64,000 nt of DNA. Source: WHSW01 sp963729075. Its GTDB lineage: Bacteria; Actinomycetota; Thermoleophilia; Solirubrobacterales; 70-9. Positions within the stretch are counted from its first letter, which is position 1, and each line of letters begins with the position of its first letter. The notes under the pieces were generated by a model. It worked only from the letters and a program-made list of their open reading frames with translations, was not told the DNA's origin and ran no database searches. Made by a program: the position numbers and the translations under genes. Location: contig CAVSMU010000014.1 in the NCBI GenBank assembly GCA_963729075.1, forward strand, positions 124,001-188,000, in the 5' to 3' direction. Positions 1-8,547 of the stretch are shown here, piece after piece.

Positions 1-591
1 GTGCTCGGGGTGCTCGCGGAGCCGGAGTTCGCGCCGGGGCCGTCGGCCGGGGTCGTGTTGCAGGCCTACCTGCGCGACTCCCCTGCGCAGCTCGATCGGC
101 TGCTCGAGTGGGCGGAGGCGACCGAGCGCGAGCAGCCCCTCGTGGTCCGGCTCGTCAAGGGCGCCTACTGGGACCAGGAGGTGGTCGAGGCCCGTCAGCA
201 CGGCTGGCGCCCGCCGGTGTTCGAGCGCAAGGCCGACTGCGATCGCAACTTCGAGCTGCTCACCCGCCGCCTGCTCGACGCGCGCCCTCTGGTCCGGGTC
301 AAGGTGGGCTCGCACAACCTGCGCTCGGTCGCTCACGCGATCGCCTACAACCGCCTGCAGGGCGGCGACGACGCGGACCTCGAGCTCCAGGTGCTGCGAG
401 GGCTCGGCGACGAGCTCGCCGAGGCGCTGCGCGCCGAGCGCCTGCGGGTGCGCTCGTACTGCCCGGTCGGCGAGCTCGTCGCCGGGATGGCCTACCTGGT
501 GCGGCGGCTGCTCGAGAACACCTCGAACGACTCGTTCCTGCGCGCCCACGCCCACGGCGCCCCGGTCGAGGAGCTGCTCGCGGCGCCGTGA
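1..591 (+). CDS. Proline dehydrogenase, C-terminal part (cut by window edge)
   Basis: This is the C-terminal half of a proline dehydrogenase, the FAD enzyme that oxidises L-proline to 1-pyrroline-5-carboxylate. The frame is open to the window edge, so the GTG at base 1 is probably not the start. The visible barrel segments are typical of the family: VRLVKGAYWDQE near residue 48, a VKVGSHN strand near residue 101, and the terminal RSYCPVGELVAGMAYLVRRL followed by LENTSN, which closes the FAD and substrate site. The next gene on the same strand, 8-16 bp downstream, encodes the second pathway enzyme, so the two form a proline-catabolic operon of separate proteins, not a PutA fusion. Confidence 0.88.
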   Translation: MLGVLAEPEFAPGPSAGVVLQAYLRDSPAQLDRLLEWAEATEREQPLVVRLVKGAYWDQEVVEARQHGWRPPVFERKADCDRNFELLTRRLLDARPLVRVKVGSHNLRSVAHAIAYNRLQGGDDADLELQVLRGLGDELAEALRAERLRVRSYCPVGELVAGMAYLVRRLLENTSNDSFLRAHAHGAPVEELLAAP

Positions 592-607
592 GGGGGAGAT
601 GCCTGGG

Positions 608-2182
608 ATGAGCTTCGCGAACGAGCCCACGCTCGAGCTGCGCCGCTCCGACGCTCGCGAGGCGCTGCTCGCAGCCCTTGCCGAGCTCGACGGCCGACTG
701 CCGCTGCGGGTGCCGATGCTGATCGGGGACGAGGTCCGGCAGGGCGCCGAGCAGTTCGAATCGACCGACCCGGGGACACCGTCGCGCGTGGTCGCCACTG
801 CCGCGCTCGCGGGCGAGCCGGACGTCGCCGCGGCGATCGACGCCGCCGAGGCCGGCTTTCGCGACTGGGGCGCGCGGCCGGCGGCCGAGCGCGCTGAGTC
901 GCTGAGGGCGGCCGCGGCAGGCCTGCGCCGGCGGCGGCACGAGCTCGCGGCCCTCGCGGTACGCGAGTGTGCGAAGCCGTGGCCGGACGCCGACGCCGAC
1001 GTCTGCGAGGCGATCGACTTCCTCGAGTACTACGCCGGCTCGGCCGTGGAGCTCGAGCGTGGCCCGGAGCTGCTGCAGGTCCGGGGTGAGCGCAACTCGA
1101 TGCACCACGCGCCGCGGGGCGTGGCCGCCGTGATCGCGCCGTGGAACTTCCCGTTCGCGATCCCGACCGGGATGACGGCGGCAGCGCTGGCTGCCGGCAA
1201 CTCGGTCGTTCTCAAGCCGGCCGAGCAGGCTCCCGCGAGCGCGCACGCCGTGGTCACGACGCTGCGCGAGGCCGGGGTCCCGGCGCCGGCCCTCTCCATG
1301 CTGCCGGGCTTCGGCGACGTCGGCGCCGCGCTCGTGCGCGATCCCCGCGTGCACCTGATCGCGTTCACCGGATCGAGCGCGGTCGGCCTCGGGATCCTTC
1401 GCGTCGCGGCCGAGACGCCGGAGGGCCAGGACCACGTCAAGCGGGTGATCGCCGAGATGGGCGGCAAGAACTGCGTTTTGGTCGACTCTGACGCCGATCT
1501 CGACGACGCGATCCCGGCGATCGTCGCGTCGGGCTTCGGCTACGCGGGCCAGAAATGCTCGGCCGCGTCACGCGTGCTCGCCCACGAGGCGATCGCCGAG
1601 TCGCTGCTCGAGCGGCTCGCGGGCGCGGTCGACGCGCTGGTCGTCGGCCAGGCGGACCGCTTCGAGACCGACGTGCCGCCGCTGATCGAGAGCGAGGCGC
1701 AGGAGCGGCTGCGGCGCTCGGGAGCGCGCGCCGGGCGCGAGGGCAGGGTCGTCGCCGGCCGCGAGGACCTGCCGGCGGAGGGGTGGTTCGCGGCGCCGAC
1801 CGTCGCCGCCGACCTGCCCGGCGACTCGCCGCTGCTGCGCGACGAGCTCTTCGGCCCCCTCGTCACCGTGGAGGCGGTGCCGAGCATCGACGCGGCGCTC
1901 GCCGTGGTCGACTCGCTCCCCTTCGCGCTCACCGGAGGCCTGTTCTCGCGCAGCCCGCGCACGATCGACGAGGTCGTGCGGCGGATGCCGGTCGGAAACC
2001 TCTACGTCAACAGGGCGATCACCGGGGCGATGGTCGCGCGCCAGCCGTTCGGCGGCAACCGCCGCTCCGGGACCGGGACGCAGGCCGGCGGCCCCGATTA
2101 TCTCCGCCAGTTCACCGAGCCCAGGGTGGTGGCCGAGAACACGATGCGCCACGGGCTGGTCACCGAACCCGAGAACACCTGA
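608..2182 (+). CDS. 1-Pyrroline-5-carboxylate dehydrogenase (aldehyde dehydrogenase family)
   Basis: This NAD(P)-dependent enzyme oxidises glutamate semialdehyde/P5C to glutamate, the second step of proline degradation. The family marks are VIAPWNFPFAIP in the Rossmann region, the general-base Glu in EMGGKN and the nucleophilic Cys in GQKCSAASR (codon at 1556-1558). The C-terminus MVARQPFGGNRRSGTG is typical of P5CDH. An ATG at 599 lies directly against the GGGGGAG ribosome site; the ATG at 608 has better spacing, so I chose it (524 aa). The gene follows proline dehydrogenase and converges with the HtrA protease gene over a shared hairpin. Confidence 0.9.
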   Translation: MSFANEPTLELRRSDAREALLAALAELDGRLPLRVPMLIGDEVRQGAEQFESTDPGTPSRVVATAALAGEPDVAAAIDAAEAGFRDWGARPAAERAESLRAAAAGLRRRRHELAALAVRECAKPWPDADADVCEAIDFLEYYAGSAVELERGPELLQVRGERNSMHHAPRGVAAVIAPWNFPFAIPTGMTAAALAAGNSVVLKPAEQAPASAHAVVTTLREAGVPAPALSMLPGFGDVGAALVRDPRVHLIAFTGSSAVGLGILRVAAETPEGQDHVKRVIAEMGGKNCVLVDSDADLDDAIPAIVASGFGYAGQKCSAASRVLAHEAIAESLLERLAGAVDALVVGQADRFETDVPPLIESEAQERLRRSGARAGREGRVVAGREDLPAEGWFAAPTVAADLPGDSPLLRDELFGPLVTVEAVPSIDAALAVVDSLPFALTGGLFSRSPRTIDEVVRRMPVGNLYVNRAITGAMVARQPFGGNRRSGTGTQAGGPDYLRQFTEPRVVAENTMRHGLVTEPENT

Positions 2183-2194
2183 GCGGCGATCGGG

Positions 2195-2224
2195 CCTCGG
2201 CGCGGGTCTAGGGCCGCGCCGAGG
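2195..2224. terminator. Hairpin between convergent P5CDH and HtrA genes
   Basis: A perfect 11-bp stem (CCTCGGCGCGG at 2195-2205 with CCGCGCCGAGG at 2214-2224) has an 8-nt loop that carries the HtrA stop codon. No T-run follows on either strand. It probably acts as a bidirectional intrinsic-like terminator for the two converging genes, which is inference from position and stem quality. Confidence 0.6.
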
Positions 2225-3398
2225 CGGGTCGCTCGCCGAGCTCGACGGTGACGGTGCGCTCGTTGCCGCCGTGAAGCAGGGTGAGGTCGATCTCGTCGCC
2301 GGGCTGCTTTGCATCGACGGCCGCGATCACGTCGGTCATCGACTCGACCGACTGGCCGTCCACCTCGACGATCACGTCGCCTCCGGCGCGGACCGGCTGG
2401 CCGCCGACCGTGACCTCTGCGTCGCCGGCCTCGATCCCCGCGTCGTCGGCGGGGCTGTCGGGCACCACCGACTGCACCAGGGCGCCGCCGTCGACGTCGA
2501 GGTTGAGCACGTCGGCGATCTCGGGCGTCAGATCCGCGCCGCTGAGGCCGAGATAGGCGTGCTCGACCTTGCCGTCGTCGATCAGCTGCTGCGCGACCTC
2601 GCGGGCGGTGTTGATCGGCACCGCGAACCCGATGCCGACGTTGCCCTGGCCGCCGGCGGACTCGATCTGCGAGTTGATCCCGATCACGCGCCCGCCGGAG
2701 TCGATCAGCGGGCCGCCGGAGTTGCCGGGGTTGATCGGCGCGTCGGTCTGGATCGCGTTGGTGATCGTGAAGCCGTTCGGGGCGCTGATCTCCCGCTGGA
2801 CCGCGGAGATGATGCCGGCGGTCGCGGTGCGATCGAGACCGAACGGGTTTCCGATCGCGATCGCGGAATCGCCGACCCGCACCTGGGAGGAGTCGCCGAG
2901 GGAGAGCGGCTCGAGCACGTCGGACGGGGCATCGACCTGGATCACGGCGATGTCGGTCGACGGGTCGGCGCCGAGCACGTCGGCGTCGTAGGTATCGCCG
3001 CCCTCACCGAGGGTCACCGACACCGAGTCGGCGCCGTCGACGACGTGGGCGTTGGTGATGATGTGCCCGTCCTCGTCGATCACGAACCCGGAGCCCGTTG
3101 CCGTGCCGCCGCGCGGCTGCGGGTTCCCGAACGGGTCGAACGGGGTCTCGGACGACTGCGACTCGGCCTCGATGAAGGCGACGCCGGGCGCGTCCTTGGT
3201 GTAGATCTGGTTCACCGTCAGCCCGTCGCCGTTCTCGTCGGCGGCCGGCTCGGTGAGCGGGGTCGCGACGGCGGCCGGGGCGGCGCCGTCATCGCCGGCC
3301 TCGACCCATCCGGCGGCGATCGCCGCCCAGCCGAGCAGGCCGACCACGAGGCCACCGGCGAGAGCGGAGGCAAACGGGGTGCGCAGGAAGTTCTTCAT
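2208..3398 (-). CDS. HtrA/DegP-type membrane-anchored serine protease with PDZ domain
   Basis: This is a 396-aa envelope quality-control protease. An N-terminal hydrophobic segment (about residues 10-31) anchors it in the membrane or acts as a signal. The trypsin-like domain has the full triad: His118 in TNAHVV, Asp149 in STDIAVI and Ser227 in GNSGGPL. A PDZ domain fills roughly residues 270-385 (YLGLSGADL, DSPADDAGIEAGD, DVIVEVDGQ). It should degrade or sense misfolded exported proteins. It is transcribed divergently from the next small membrane protein, with a palindrome-rich region between them. Confidence 0.92.
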   Translation of the reverse strand: MKNFLRTPFASALAGGLVVGLLGWAAIAAGWVEAGDDGAAPAAVATPLTEPAADENGDGLTVNQIYTKDAPGVAFIEAESQSSETPFDPFGNPQPRGGTATGSGFVIDEDGHIITNAHVVDGADSVSVTLGEGGDTYDADVLGADPSTDIAVIQVDAPSDVLEPLSLGDSSQVRVGDSAIAIGNPFGLDRTATAGIISAVQREISAPNGFTITNAIQTDAPINPGNSGGPLIDSGGRVIGINSQIESAGGQGNVGIGFAVPINTAREVAQQLIDDGKVEHAYLGLSGADLTPEIADVLNLDVDGGALVQSVVPDSPADDAGIEAGDAEVTVGGQPVRAGGDVIVEVDGQSVESMTDVIAAVDAKQPGDEIDLTLLHGGNERTVTVELGERPASARP

Positions 3399-3434
3399 GC
3401 CCCGGCAGGTAAGCCGCGTCCGATAAAGGTCTCG

Positions 3435-3472
3435 TAACCGGTTATGAAACCCGGGCTAAGAAAACCCGGGGC
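3435..3472. promoter_or_regulatory. Palindrome and paired repeats upstream of htrA
   Basis: The interval between the divergent htrA and membrane-protein genes holds a perfect 10-bp palindrome, TAACCGGTTA (3435-3444), followed by two copies of AACCCGGG about 18 bp apart. This is an AT-richer patch in a GC-rich stretch and looks like an operator or promoter site. No known regulator binding motif is recognised. Confidence 0.35.
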
Positions 3473-3527
3473 GGCGAGGAACGTTCGCGGCTCGGTGGGT
3501 CCGACGCCCGGCCTAGGGTCTCGGGGC

Positions 3528-4046
3528 GTGGCTGAGTTCGGGATTCGCGTGTCCTCGGTGGACGACCTGCTCGATCCATACAGCGTCGAGCCCGTCCAGA
3601 CGCGGCCGCTTCGCGACGACGTCCGCGACCTGATCCTCTACGAGTGGATCGACACGCGGGAGGAGCGGCCCAGCCGGCTCGTCGTGCAGATGCCCACCAG
3701 TGCGCGGCGTCCCGAGCTCGATCGCCGCCTGTCGGCTGCGATCCGCAACGACCTCGAGCAGACCTATGAGGAGGCCGGCCGCATCCGGACCTTCACCCGC
3801 AGCGAGCGCCACGAGGCATGGATCGGCCTCGCATTCCTCTTCATCACCCTGACGGTCGCCGGGGTCATCGACCGCTACACGAGCGATACCGGACTCCTGG
3901 ACGCCATCTCGCAGGGCATCGTCCTGCTCGGCTGGGTCGCCCTCTGGCGGCCGGCCGAGCGCTACGTCAAAGCGATTTCGCGCCGACTCAACCGGCGCCG
4001 CTACCGCGAACTCGCACAGGTCCCGATCGACTTCGACTGGGTCTAG
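3528..4046 (+). CDS. Hypothetical protein with two C-terminal membrane segments
   Basis: I do not recognise a family. The 172-aa protein has a soluble N-terminal domain of about 100 residues with many charged residues (RDLILYEWIDTREERPSR), then two hydrophobic segments (IGLAFLFITLTVAGVI and ISQGIVLLGWVALW), then a basic tail ending in DFDWV. The GTG at 3528 is preferred because the upstream in-frame extension to 3444 reads through the regulatory repeats and has low-complexity composition. The gene converges on trpC with only 5 bp between the stop codons; a small hairpin (AGGGC/GCCCT) spans the junction. Confidence 0.6.
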   Translation: MAEFGIRVSSVDDLLDPYSVEPVQTRPLRDDVRDLILYEWIDTREERPSRLVVQMPTSARRPELDRRLSAAIRNDLEQTYEEAGRIRTFTRSERHEAWIGLAFLFITLTVAGVIDRYTSDTGLLDAISQGIVLLGWVALWRPAERYVKAISRRLNRRRYRELAQVPIDFDWV

Positions 4047-4051
4047 GGCGT

Positions 4052-4873
4052 TCAGCCCTCGGAGGCCCGGTCCATGTAGTGCTCGCGCGTGGCCTCGTCG
4101 TCCATGGTGAGCTCGCGAACGGCTGCCTCGGGCTCGCCGGTGCGCATCAGCGCCTCGCCGATCAGGACCGCGTCGCAGCCGATCCGCTCGAGCTCCTCGA
4201 GCTGCTCCCAGCGGTCATATCCGGACTCAGCCACCACGGTCTTGCCGGCCGGGACGTCGATGATGAGCTCAGGCGTCGTGTCGAGGCTGACCTCGAGGTC
4301 TCCGAGGTCGCGGTTGTTGATCCCGAGCACGTCGGCGTCGACCTCGAGCGCGCGCTCGAGGTCGTTTTCGTCGTGGACCTCTACCAGGCAGTCGAGGTCG
4401 AGCAGCCTCGCCTCGCCGTGGAGCAGCGACAGCACCTCGTCCTCGAGCGCCGCGACGATCAACAACACGGCGTCGGCGCCGTTGACCGCGGCCTCGTAGA
4501 GCTGGTAGACGTCGACGATGAAGTCCTTGCGCAGGATCGGCAGGCTCGACGCCGCACGGGCCGCCCGCAGGTCGTCGAGCGAGCCGCCGAAGTGCGGCCC
4601 GTCGGTGAGCACCGAGAGCGCCGCGGCGCCGCCGCGCTCGTACGCCGCACAGACCTCGGTGACGGTCGCCCCCGGGGCGATCTCCCCCGAGCTCGGCGAG
4701 CGGCGCTTGAACTCGGCGATCAGCGAGAGGCCGGGTCGGACCAGCGCCTCGCTGAACGGGCGCGACCCGCTCAGGGTGCCGACGGCCTCGCGCAGCTCCT
4801 CGACCGGGACGACTTGCTTGCGGCGCTCGACGTCGGCCCTTGCTGCCCCCACGAGCTCCTCGAGCTTGCTCAT
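4052..4873 (-). CDS. trpC: Indole-3-glycerol phosphate synthase
   Basis: TrpC converts carboxyphenylamino-deoxyribulose phosphate to indole-3-glycerol phosphate in tryptophan synthesis. The 273-aa sequence shows the family's TIM-barrel marks: the catalytic Lys in IAEFKRRSPSSGEI, LPILRKDFIVDVYQLYEA, LGINNRDLGDLEVSLDTT and VAESGYDRWEQ. It is complete and monofunctional (no TrpF fused). It follows trpD on the same strand 28 bp downstream and is the last gene of this trp cluster; trpF, trpB and trpA are not in the window. Confidence 0.95.
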   Translation of the reverse strand: MSKLEELVGAARADVERRKQVVPVEELREAVGTLSGSRPFSEALVRPGLSLIAEFKRRSPSSGEIAPGATVTEVCAAYERGGAAALSVLTDGPHFGGSLDDLRAARAASSLPILRKDFIVDVYQLYEAAVNGADAVLLIVAALEDEVLSLLHGEARLLDLDCLVEVHDENDLERALEVDADVLGINNRDLGDLEVSLDTTPELIIDVPAGKTVVAESGYDRWEQLEELERIGCDAVLIGEALMRTGEPEAAVRELTMDDEATREHYMDRASEG

Positions 4874-4901
4874 GCTCGGAGCAGGGTAGAGCAGGAGGGG
4901 C

Positions 4902-5930
4902 TCAGGCGGCCAGCTCTGCGGTGCGCCGGATCAGGCGCTCGAGCACGCCCTCGGCGGCGCCGGAGTCGATCACCTCGCGGGCGCGCTCGGCGCCCGCGGC
5001 GAGGTCGTGCGCTCCGCCGGCGGCGAGGATCGCGGCGCCCGCGTTGATGCACACGACGTCCCGCGCCGGGCCGGGTTCGCCGGCCAGCACCGAGCGCAAC
5101 GTCGCGGCGTTCTGCTGCGGGTCGCCGCCCGCGATCGCCGCCAGGCCGGTGCGGGGCAGCCCGAGGTCCTCGGGGGTGATGAACCACTCCTCGGTGCCCC
5201 CGTCTGCAACCTCGACGACCCGCGTGCGGTCCGACACCGTGATCTCGTCGACGCCATCGTCCGCGCAGACGACCAGGGCGCGCTCGCAGCCGAGGCCGAG
5301 GAGCGCCTCGGCGATCGTCTCCTGGTAGAGGCGATCCGAGACGCCGAGCAGTTGCCGCCGCGCTCCGGCCGGGTTGGTCAGCGGGCCCAGGAAGTTGAAG
5401 ATCGTCCGCACGCCGAGCTCTCGGCGCACCGGAACGACGTGCTTCATCGCCGCGTGATGCCGGGGCGCGAACATGAAGCCGAAACCGATCTCCTCGATGC
5501 AGCGGGCGACCGCCTCGGGCTCGAGCTCGATCTTCACCCCGAGCGCCTCGAGCAGGTCGGCGGAGCCGCAGCGGCTGGTGTTCGAGCGGTTGCCGTGCTT
5601 CGCCACCGCGCAGCCGGCGCCGGCCGCGACGATCGCGGCGGCAGTGGAGATGTTGAACGTCGAGGGCCCGCCGCCCGTGCCGGCGGTGTCGACCAGGTCG
5701 TCACGAGAGGCCTCGACCGAGGCGGCCAGACGACGCATCGTCCGCGCGAGCCCGACCAGCTCGGCGACGGTCTCGCCCTTCGCCCGCAGTGCGATGAGGA
5801 ACGCCGCCGTCTGGACGTCGCTGGCACGGCCCTCCATCACCTCGTCGAGCACGGCGGAGGCATGGTCCGCGGTCAGATGCCGGCCATCGGAGAGCGCGTC
5901 GATCGCCCGGGTGAGGATGTCGTTGGGCAT
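4902..5930 (-). CDS. trpD: Anthranilate phosphoribosyltransferase
   Basis: TrpD transfers the phosphoribosyl group of PRPP to anthranilate. The ATG at 5930 (MPNDILTRAID) gives 342 aa, the usual length; the frame is open further upstream but that extension lies in the RidA promoter region and is not protein-like. The marks are DTAGTGGGPSTFNIST (PRPP and Mg binding), KHGNRSNTSRCGSADLLEALG, the anthranilate-site segment FAPRHHAAMKHVVPVRRELG and FNFLGPLTNPA. trpC follows directly. Confidence 0.95.
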   Translation of the reverse strand: MPNDILTRAIDALSDGRHLTADHASAVLDEVMEGRASDVQTAAFLIALRAKGETVAELVGLARTMRRLAASVEASRDDLVDTAGTGGGPSTFNISTAAAIVAAGAGCAVAKHGNRSNTSRCGSADLLEALGVKIELEPEAVARCIEEIGFGFMFAPRHHAAMKHVVPVRRELGVRTIFNFLGPLTNPAGARRQLLGVSDRLYQETIAEALLGLGCERALVVCADDGVDEITVSDRTRVVEVADGGTEEWFITPEDLGLPRTGLAAIAGGDPQQNAATLRSVLAGEPGPARDVVCINAGAAILAAGGAHDLAAGAERAREVIDSGAAEGVLERLIRRTAELAA

Positions 5931-6005
5931 GGTTGCGGCAGTCTCGCATTGGCGATGCGTCCGCGCCCGTTGGTCGAGCACCCGCGGGTCGCTTAGGCTG
6001 GCGGC

Positions 6006-6398
6006 GTGCTCGAGCTCATCGATCCCGAGGACCTGCCCACCCCCGAGTCCTACACCCATGTGGTCAGCGCGACGGGCAGCCGACTGGTGTTCGTCGCCGG
6101 CCAGGTGGCCGAGGACGCGGACGGCAACCTGGTCGGCGCGGGTGACCTGGCCGCACAGGCCCGCCAGGCGTTCGCCAACGTCGGCCGGTGTCTCGCGGCC
6201 GCCGGCGCGGTGCCGGAGCAGGTCGCCAGGATCACGATCTACGTGGTCGGTCACCGGCCCCAGTACCTGTCCGACATCTCGGCGGCCCGGATCGCGGTCT
6301 TCGGCGATCACAGGCCCGCCGACACCGTCCTGGGCGTGCAGACGTTGGCCGAGCCCGGGCGACTGATCGAGGTCGAGGCGATCGCGGTCCTCGACTGA
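6006..6398 (+). CDS. RidA family (YjgF/UK114) reactive-imine deaminase
   Basis: This 130-aa protein belongs to the RidA/Rid family, which hydrolyses reactive enamine/imine intermediates made by PLP enzymes. It shows VFVAGQVAEDADGN, the AARQAFANV-like helix (QARQAFANVGRCLAAAGA) and ARITIYVV. I see no canonical GxxARxAVGVxxLP motif with the catalytic Arg; the equivalent stretch is DTVLGVQTLAEPGRLIEVEAIAV, so it may belong to a Rid subgroup without the deaminase Arg. The GTG start at 6006 follows a TAGGCT -10-like sequence. It lies antiparallel between trpG and trpD. Confidence 0.82.
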   Translation: MLELIDPEDLPTPESYTHVVSATGSRLVFVAGQVAEDADGNLVGAGDLAAQARQAFANVGRCLAAAGAVPEQVARITIYVVGHRPQYLSDISAARIAVFGDHRPADTVLGVQTLAEPGRLIEVEAIAVLD

Positions 6399-6437
6399 TC
6401 GCGTCGGATCGGCCGGCGCACCCCCGTTACCGGGAAG

Positions 6438-7013
6438 CTATGCGGTGCCGTCGAGGAAGTTGCGCAGCAGGTCCTTGCCGTGCGGGGTGAGCACGGATTC
6501 CGGGTGGAACTGCACGCCCTCGGCCGGGAGCGAGCGGTGGCGGACGCCCATCACCACGTCGCCGTAGGTGGCCGTGCGCTCGAGCTCGTCCGGCAGCCGC
6601 GGGTCGGCGATCAGCGAGTGGTAGCGGCCGGCGAGCAGCGGGTTCGGGAGACCCTCGTACACGGCGGCGCCGTCGTGCTCCACGTCGGCGTCCTTGCCGT
6701 GGACCGGCTCGCCGCGGATGGTGCGCCCCCCAAAGGCCTCGACCATCGCCTGGTGGCCGAGGCATACCCCGAGCGTCGGGATCCCCGCCTCCGGGAAGGC
6801 CCGTGAGGCCTCGATCGAGATTCCCGCGTCGGCGGGCGTGCACGGTCCGGGCGAGATCACGAGCCGATCCGGGCGGCGCTGGAGCAGCTCGGCGACCCCG
6901 GCGACGTCGTTGCGGACCACTTCGAGCTCGGCCCCCATCTCACCCAGGTAGTCGACCAGGTTGTAAGTGAAGCTGTCGTAGTTGTCGATCACGAGCACGC
7001 GCATCGTTCCCAC
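6438..7013 (-). CDS. trpG: Anthranilate synthase component II (glutamine amidotransferase)
   Basis: This class I amidotransferase supplies ammonia to TrpE (and perhaps to aminodeoxychorismate synthase, as PabA). It has the triad elements: Cys in GVCLGHQAMVEAFGG, the oxyanion segment VISPGPCTPADAG, and the C-terminal His-Glu in GVQFHPESVLTPHG. The GTG at 7013 lies 4 bp after the trpE stop; the ATG at 7004 (MRVLVIDNYDSFTYNL) is an equally good start and gives 188 aa. Adjacent trpE favours the trpG role. Confidence 0.93.
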   Translation of the reverse strand: MGTMRVLVIDNYDSFTYNLVDYLGEMGAELEVVRNDVAGVAELLQRRPDRLVISPGPCTPADAGISIEASRAFPEAGIPTLGVCLGHQAMVEAFGGRTIRGEPVHGKDADVEHDGAAVYEGLPNPLLAGRYHSLIADPRLPDELERTATYGDVVMGVRHRSLPAEGVQFHPESVLTPHGKDLLRNFLDGTA

Positions 7014-7017
7014 TCTT

Positions 7018-8547
7018 TTAGCCCCAGTCCGGTTGCGCGACGGCCGTCTCGATCGCCTGGAACATCGCCTCGGCCTTGCTCAGAGACTCCTCGTACTCGC
7101 GCGCAGGCTGCGCGTCGGCGACGGTTCCTCCGCCCGCCTGGATATGGACCTGTCCGTCCTTGATCACCGCCGTTCGGATGTGAATCGCGGTGTCGAGGTC
7201 GCCGGTGAAGCTCAGGTAGCCGATCGCGCCGCCGTAGGAGCACCGCTTGTGCGGCTCGAGCTCGTCGATGATCTCCATCGCCCGCACCTTCGGCGCACCC
7301 GAGAGCGTGCCGGCCGGCAGCGAGGCGCGCAGGACGTCCATTGCGTCGAGGCCCTCGCGCAGCGTGCCCGACACCTGGCTGACTATGTGGAGGACGTGCG
7401 AGTAGGTCTCGACCACCATCAGCTCGTCGACCGCGACGCTGCCGTACTCGCTCACCCGGCCGAGGTCGTTGCGGGCGAGGTCGACGAGCATCACGTGCTC
7501 GGCGCGCTCCTTCGGGTCGGCGAGCAGCTCCTCCGCCCGGCGCCGGTCCTCCTCCTCCGAGCCGCCCCGCGGGTAGGTGCCGGCGATCGGCCGCGCCTCA
7601 ACCCGTCGCCCGCTGACCTTGACCAGCGGCTCGGGGGACGCACCGGCGATCTGGAAGTCGCCGAACTCGAGGAAGTACATGTACGGGGAGGGGTTGACCG
7701 TGCGCAGGCCGCGGTAGATGGAGAACGCCTCCACCGGCGCCCGCCCGGTGAACCGCTGCGAGGGCACCACCTGGTAGGCGTCCCCCGCACGGATGTACTC
7801 GATGATCCTGGCGACGTTGGCCTCGAACTCCTCGCGGCTCATGTTCGGAACAAAACCCGCCGGTTGCTCCGCACCGGCGGGCTCGGTGGCGGGCCTGGGC
7901 GAATGCGGCGTGGGCGCGCGGAGCGCCGCGCGAGCCTCCTCGATCAGGCGCGTGGAGCGCTCGTACGCCGCCTCGACCTCGTCGGGGCCGTCAACGCGCG
8001 CGTAGGCGAGCATCGTCACCTCGTGCTTGAGGTGGTCGAAGGCGACCATCAGCTCGCAGACCATCAGCGCGAGGTCGGGGATCCCGAGCGGGTCCGGGTT
8101 GGGCGGGCCCAGGCGCTCGACGGTGCGCACGAGGTCGTAGCCGAAGTAGCCGACCGCCCCGCCCGCGAACGGCGGCAGCCGCTCGGCCTCGGCGACCCGG
8201 TACTCCCCCAGCCGCGCCGCGACCGCCGTATAGGGGTCGTCGACCTCGCTGTCCGCCGGTCCCCGGTCCCCGAGCTCGGTCAGCGTTCCCGCCGACCAGC
8301 GCAGCTCGATCCGGGGGCGAAAGCCGAGGAACGAGTAGCGGCCGAGCCGCCCGCCCTGCTCGGCGGACTCGAGCAGGAAGCTCGGGCCGCCGAATGCAGC
8401 GCGCAGCTTGAGGAAGGCCGACACCGGCGTCTCGACGTCATCGACGAACCGGTGCGCGATCGGGATCACGTTCGCCTCGCGCGCCAGCTCGCGGGCGCGC
8501 GCGAGCTCCGGCTCGAGCCGGGCGGAGGCCTCAGCGGCGACGGCCAT
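7018..8547 (-). CDS. trpE: Anthranilate synthase component I
   Basis: TrpE makes anthranilate from chorismate and ammonia. The 509-aa protein has the chorismate-binding domain in its C-terminal half: AYQVVPSQRF, RPIAGTYPRGG, LVDLARNDLGRV, SGAPKVRAMEIIDELEP and GGAIGYLSFTGDLDTAI. The tryptophan feedback-site motif LLES occurs at residues 58-61, which argues for TrpE over PabB. The start overlaps the end of hisIE by 17 bp, and trpG follows within 5 bp, so the three are probably co-translated. No leader peptide or T-box is visible here. Confidence 0.95.
   Translation of the reverse strand: MAVAAEASARLEPELARARELAREANVIPIAHRFVDDVETPVSAFLKLRAAFGGPSFLLESAEQGGRLGRYSFLGFRPRIELRWSAGTLTELGDRGPADSEVDDPYTAVAARLGEYRVAEAERLPPFAGGAVGYFGYDLVRTVERLGPPNPDPLGIPDLALMVCELMVAFDHLKHEVTMLAYARVDGPDEVEAAYERSTRLIEEARAALRAPTPHSPRPATEPAGAEQPAGFVPNMSREEFEANVARIIEYIRAGDAYQVVPSQRFTGRAPVEAFSIYRGLRTVNPSPYMYFLEFGDFQIAGASPEPLVKVSGRRVEARPIAGTYPRGGSEEEDRRRAEELLADPKERAEHVMLVDLARNDLGRVSEYGSVAVDELMVVETYSHVLHIVSQVSGTLREGLDAMDVLRASLPAGTLSGAPKVRAMEIIDELEPHKRCSYGGAIGYLSFTGDLDTAIHIRTAVIKDGQVHIQAGGGTVADAQPAREYEESLSKAEAMFQAIETAVAQPDWG

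Noticed and set aside
2271..3437. Long antisense frames over htrA, obgE, rne, lepA and others
   Set aside because: They are Arg/Asp/His/Gly-rich mirror frames typical of high-GC coding sequence and match no known family.
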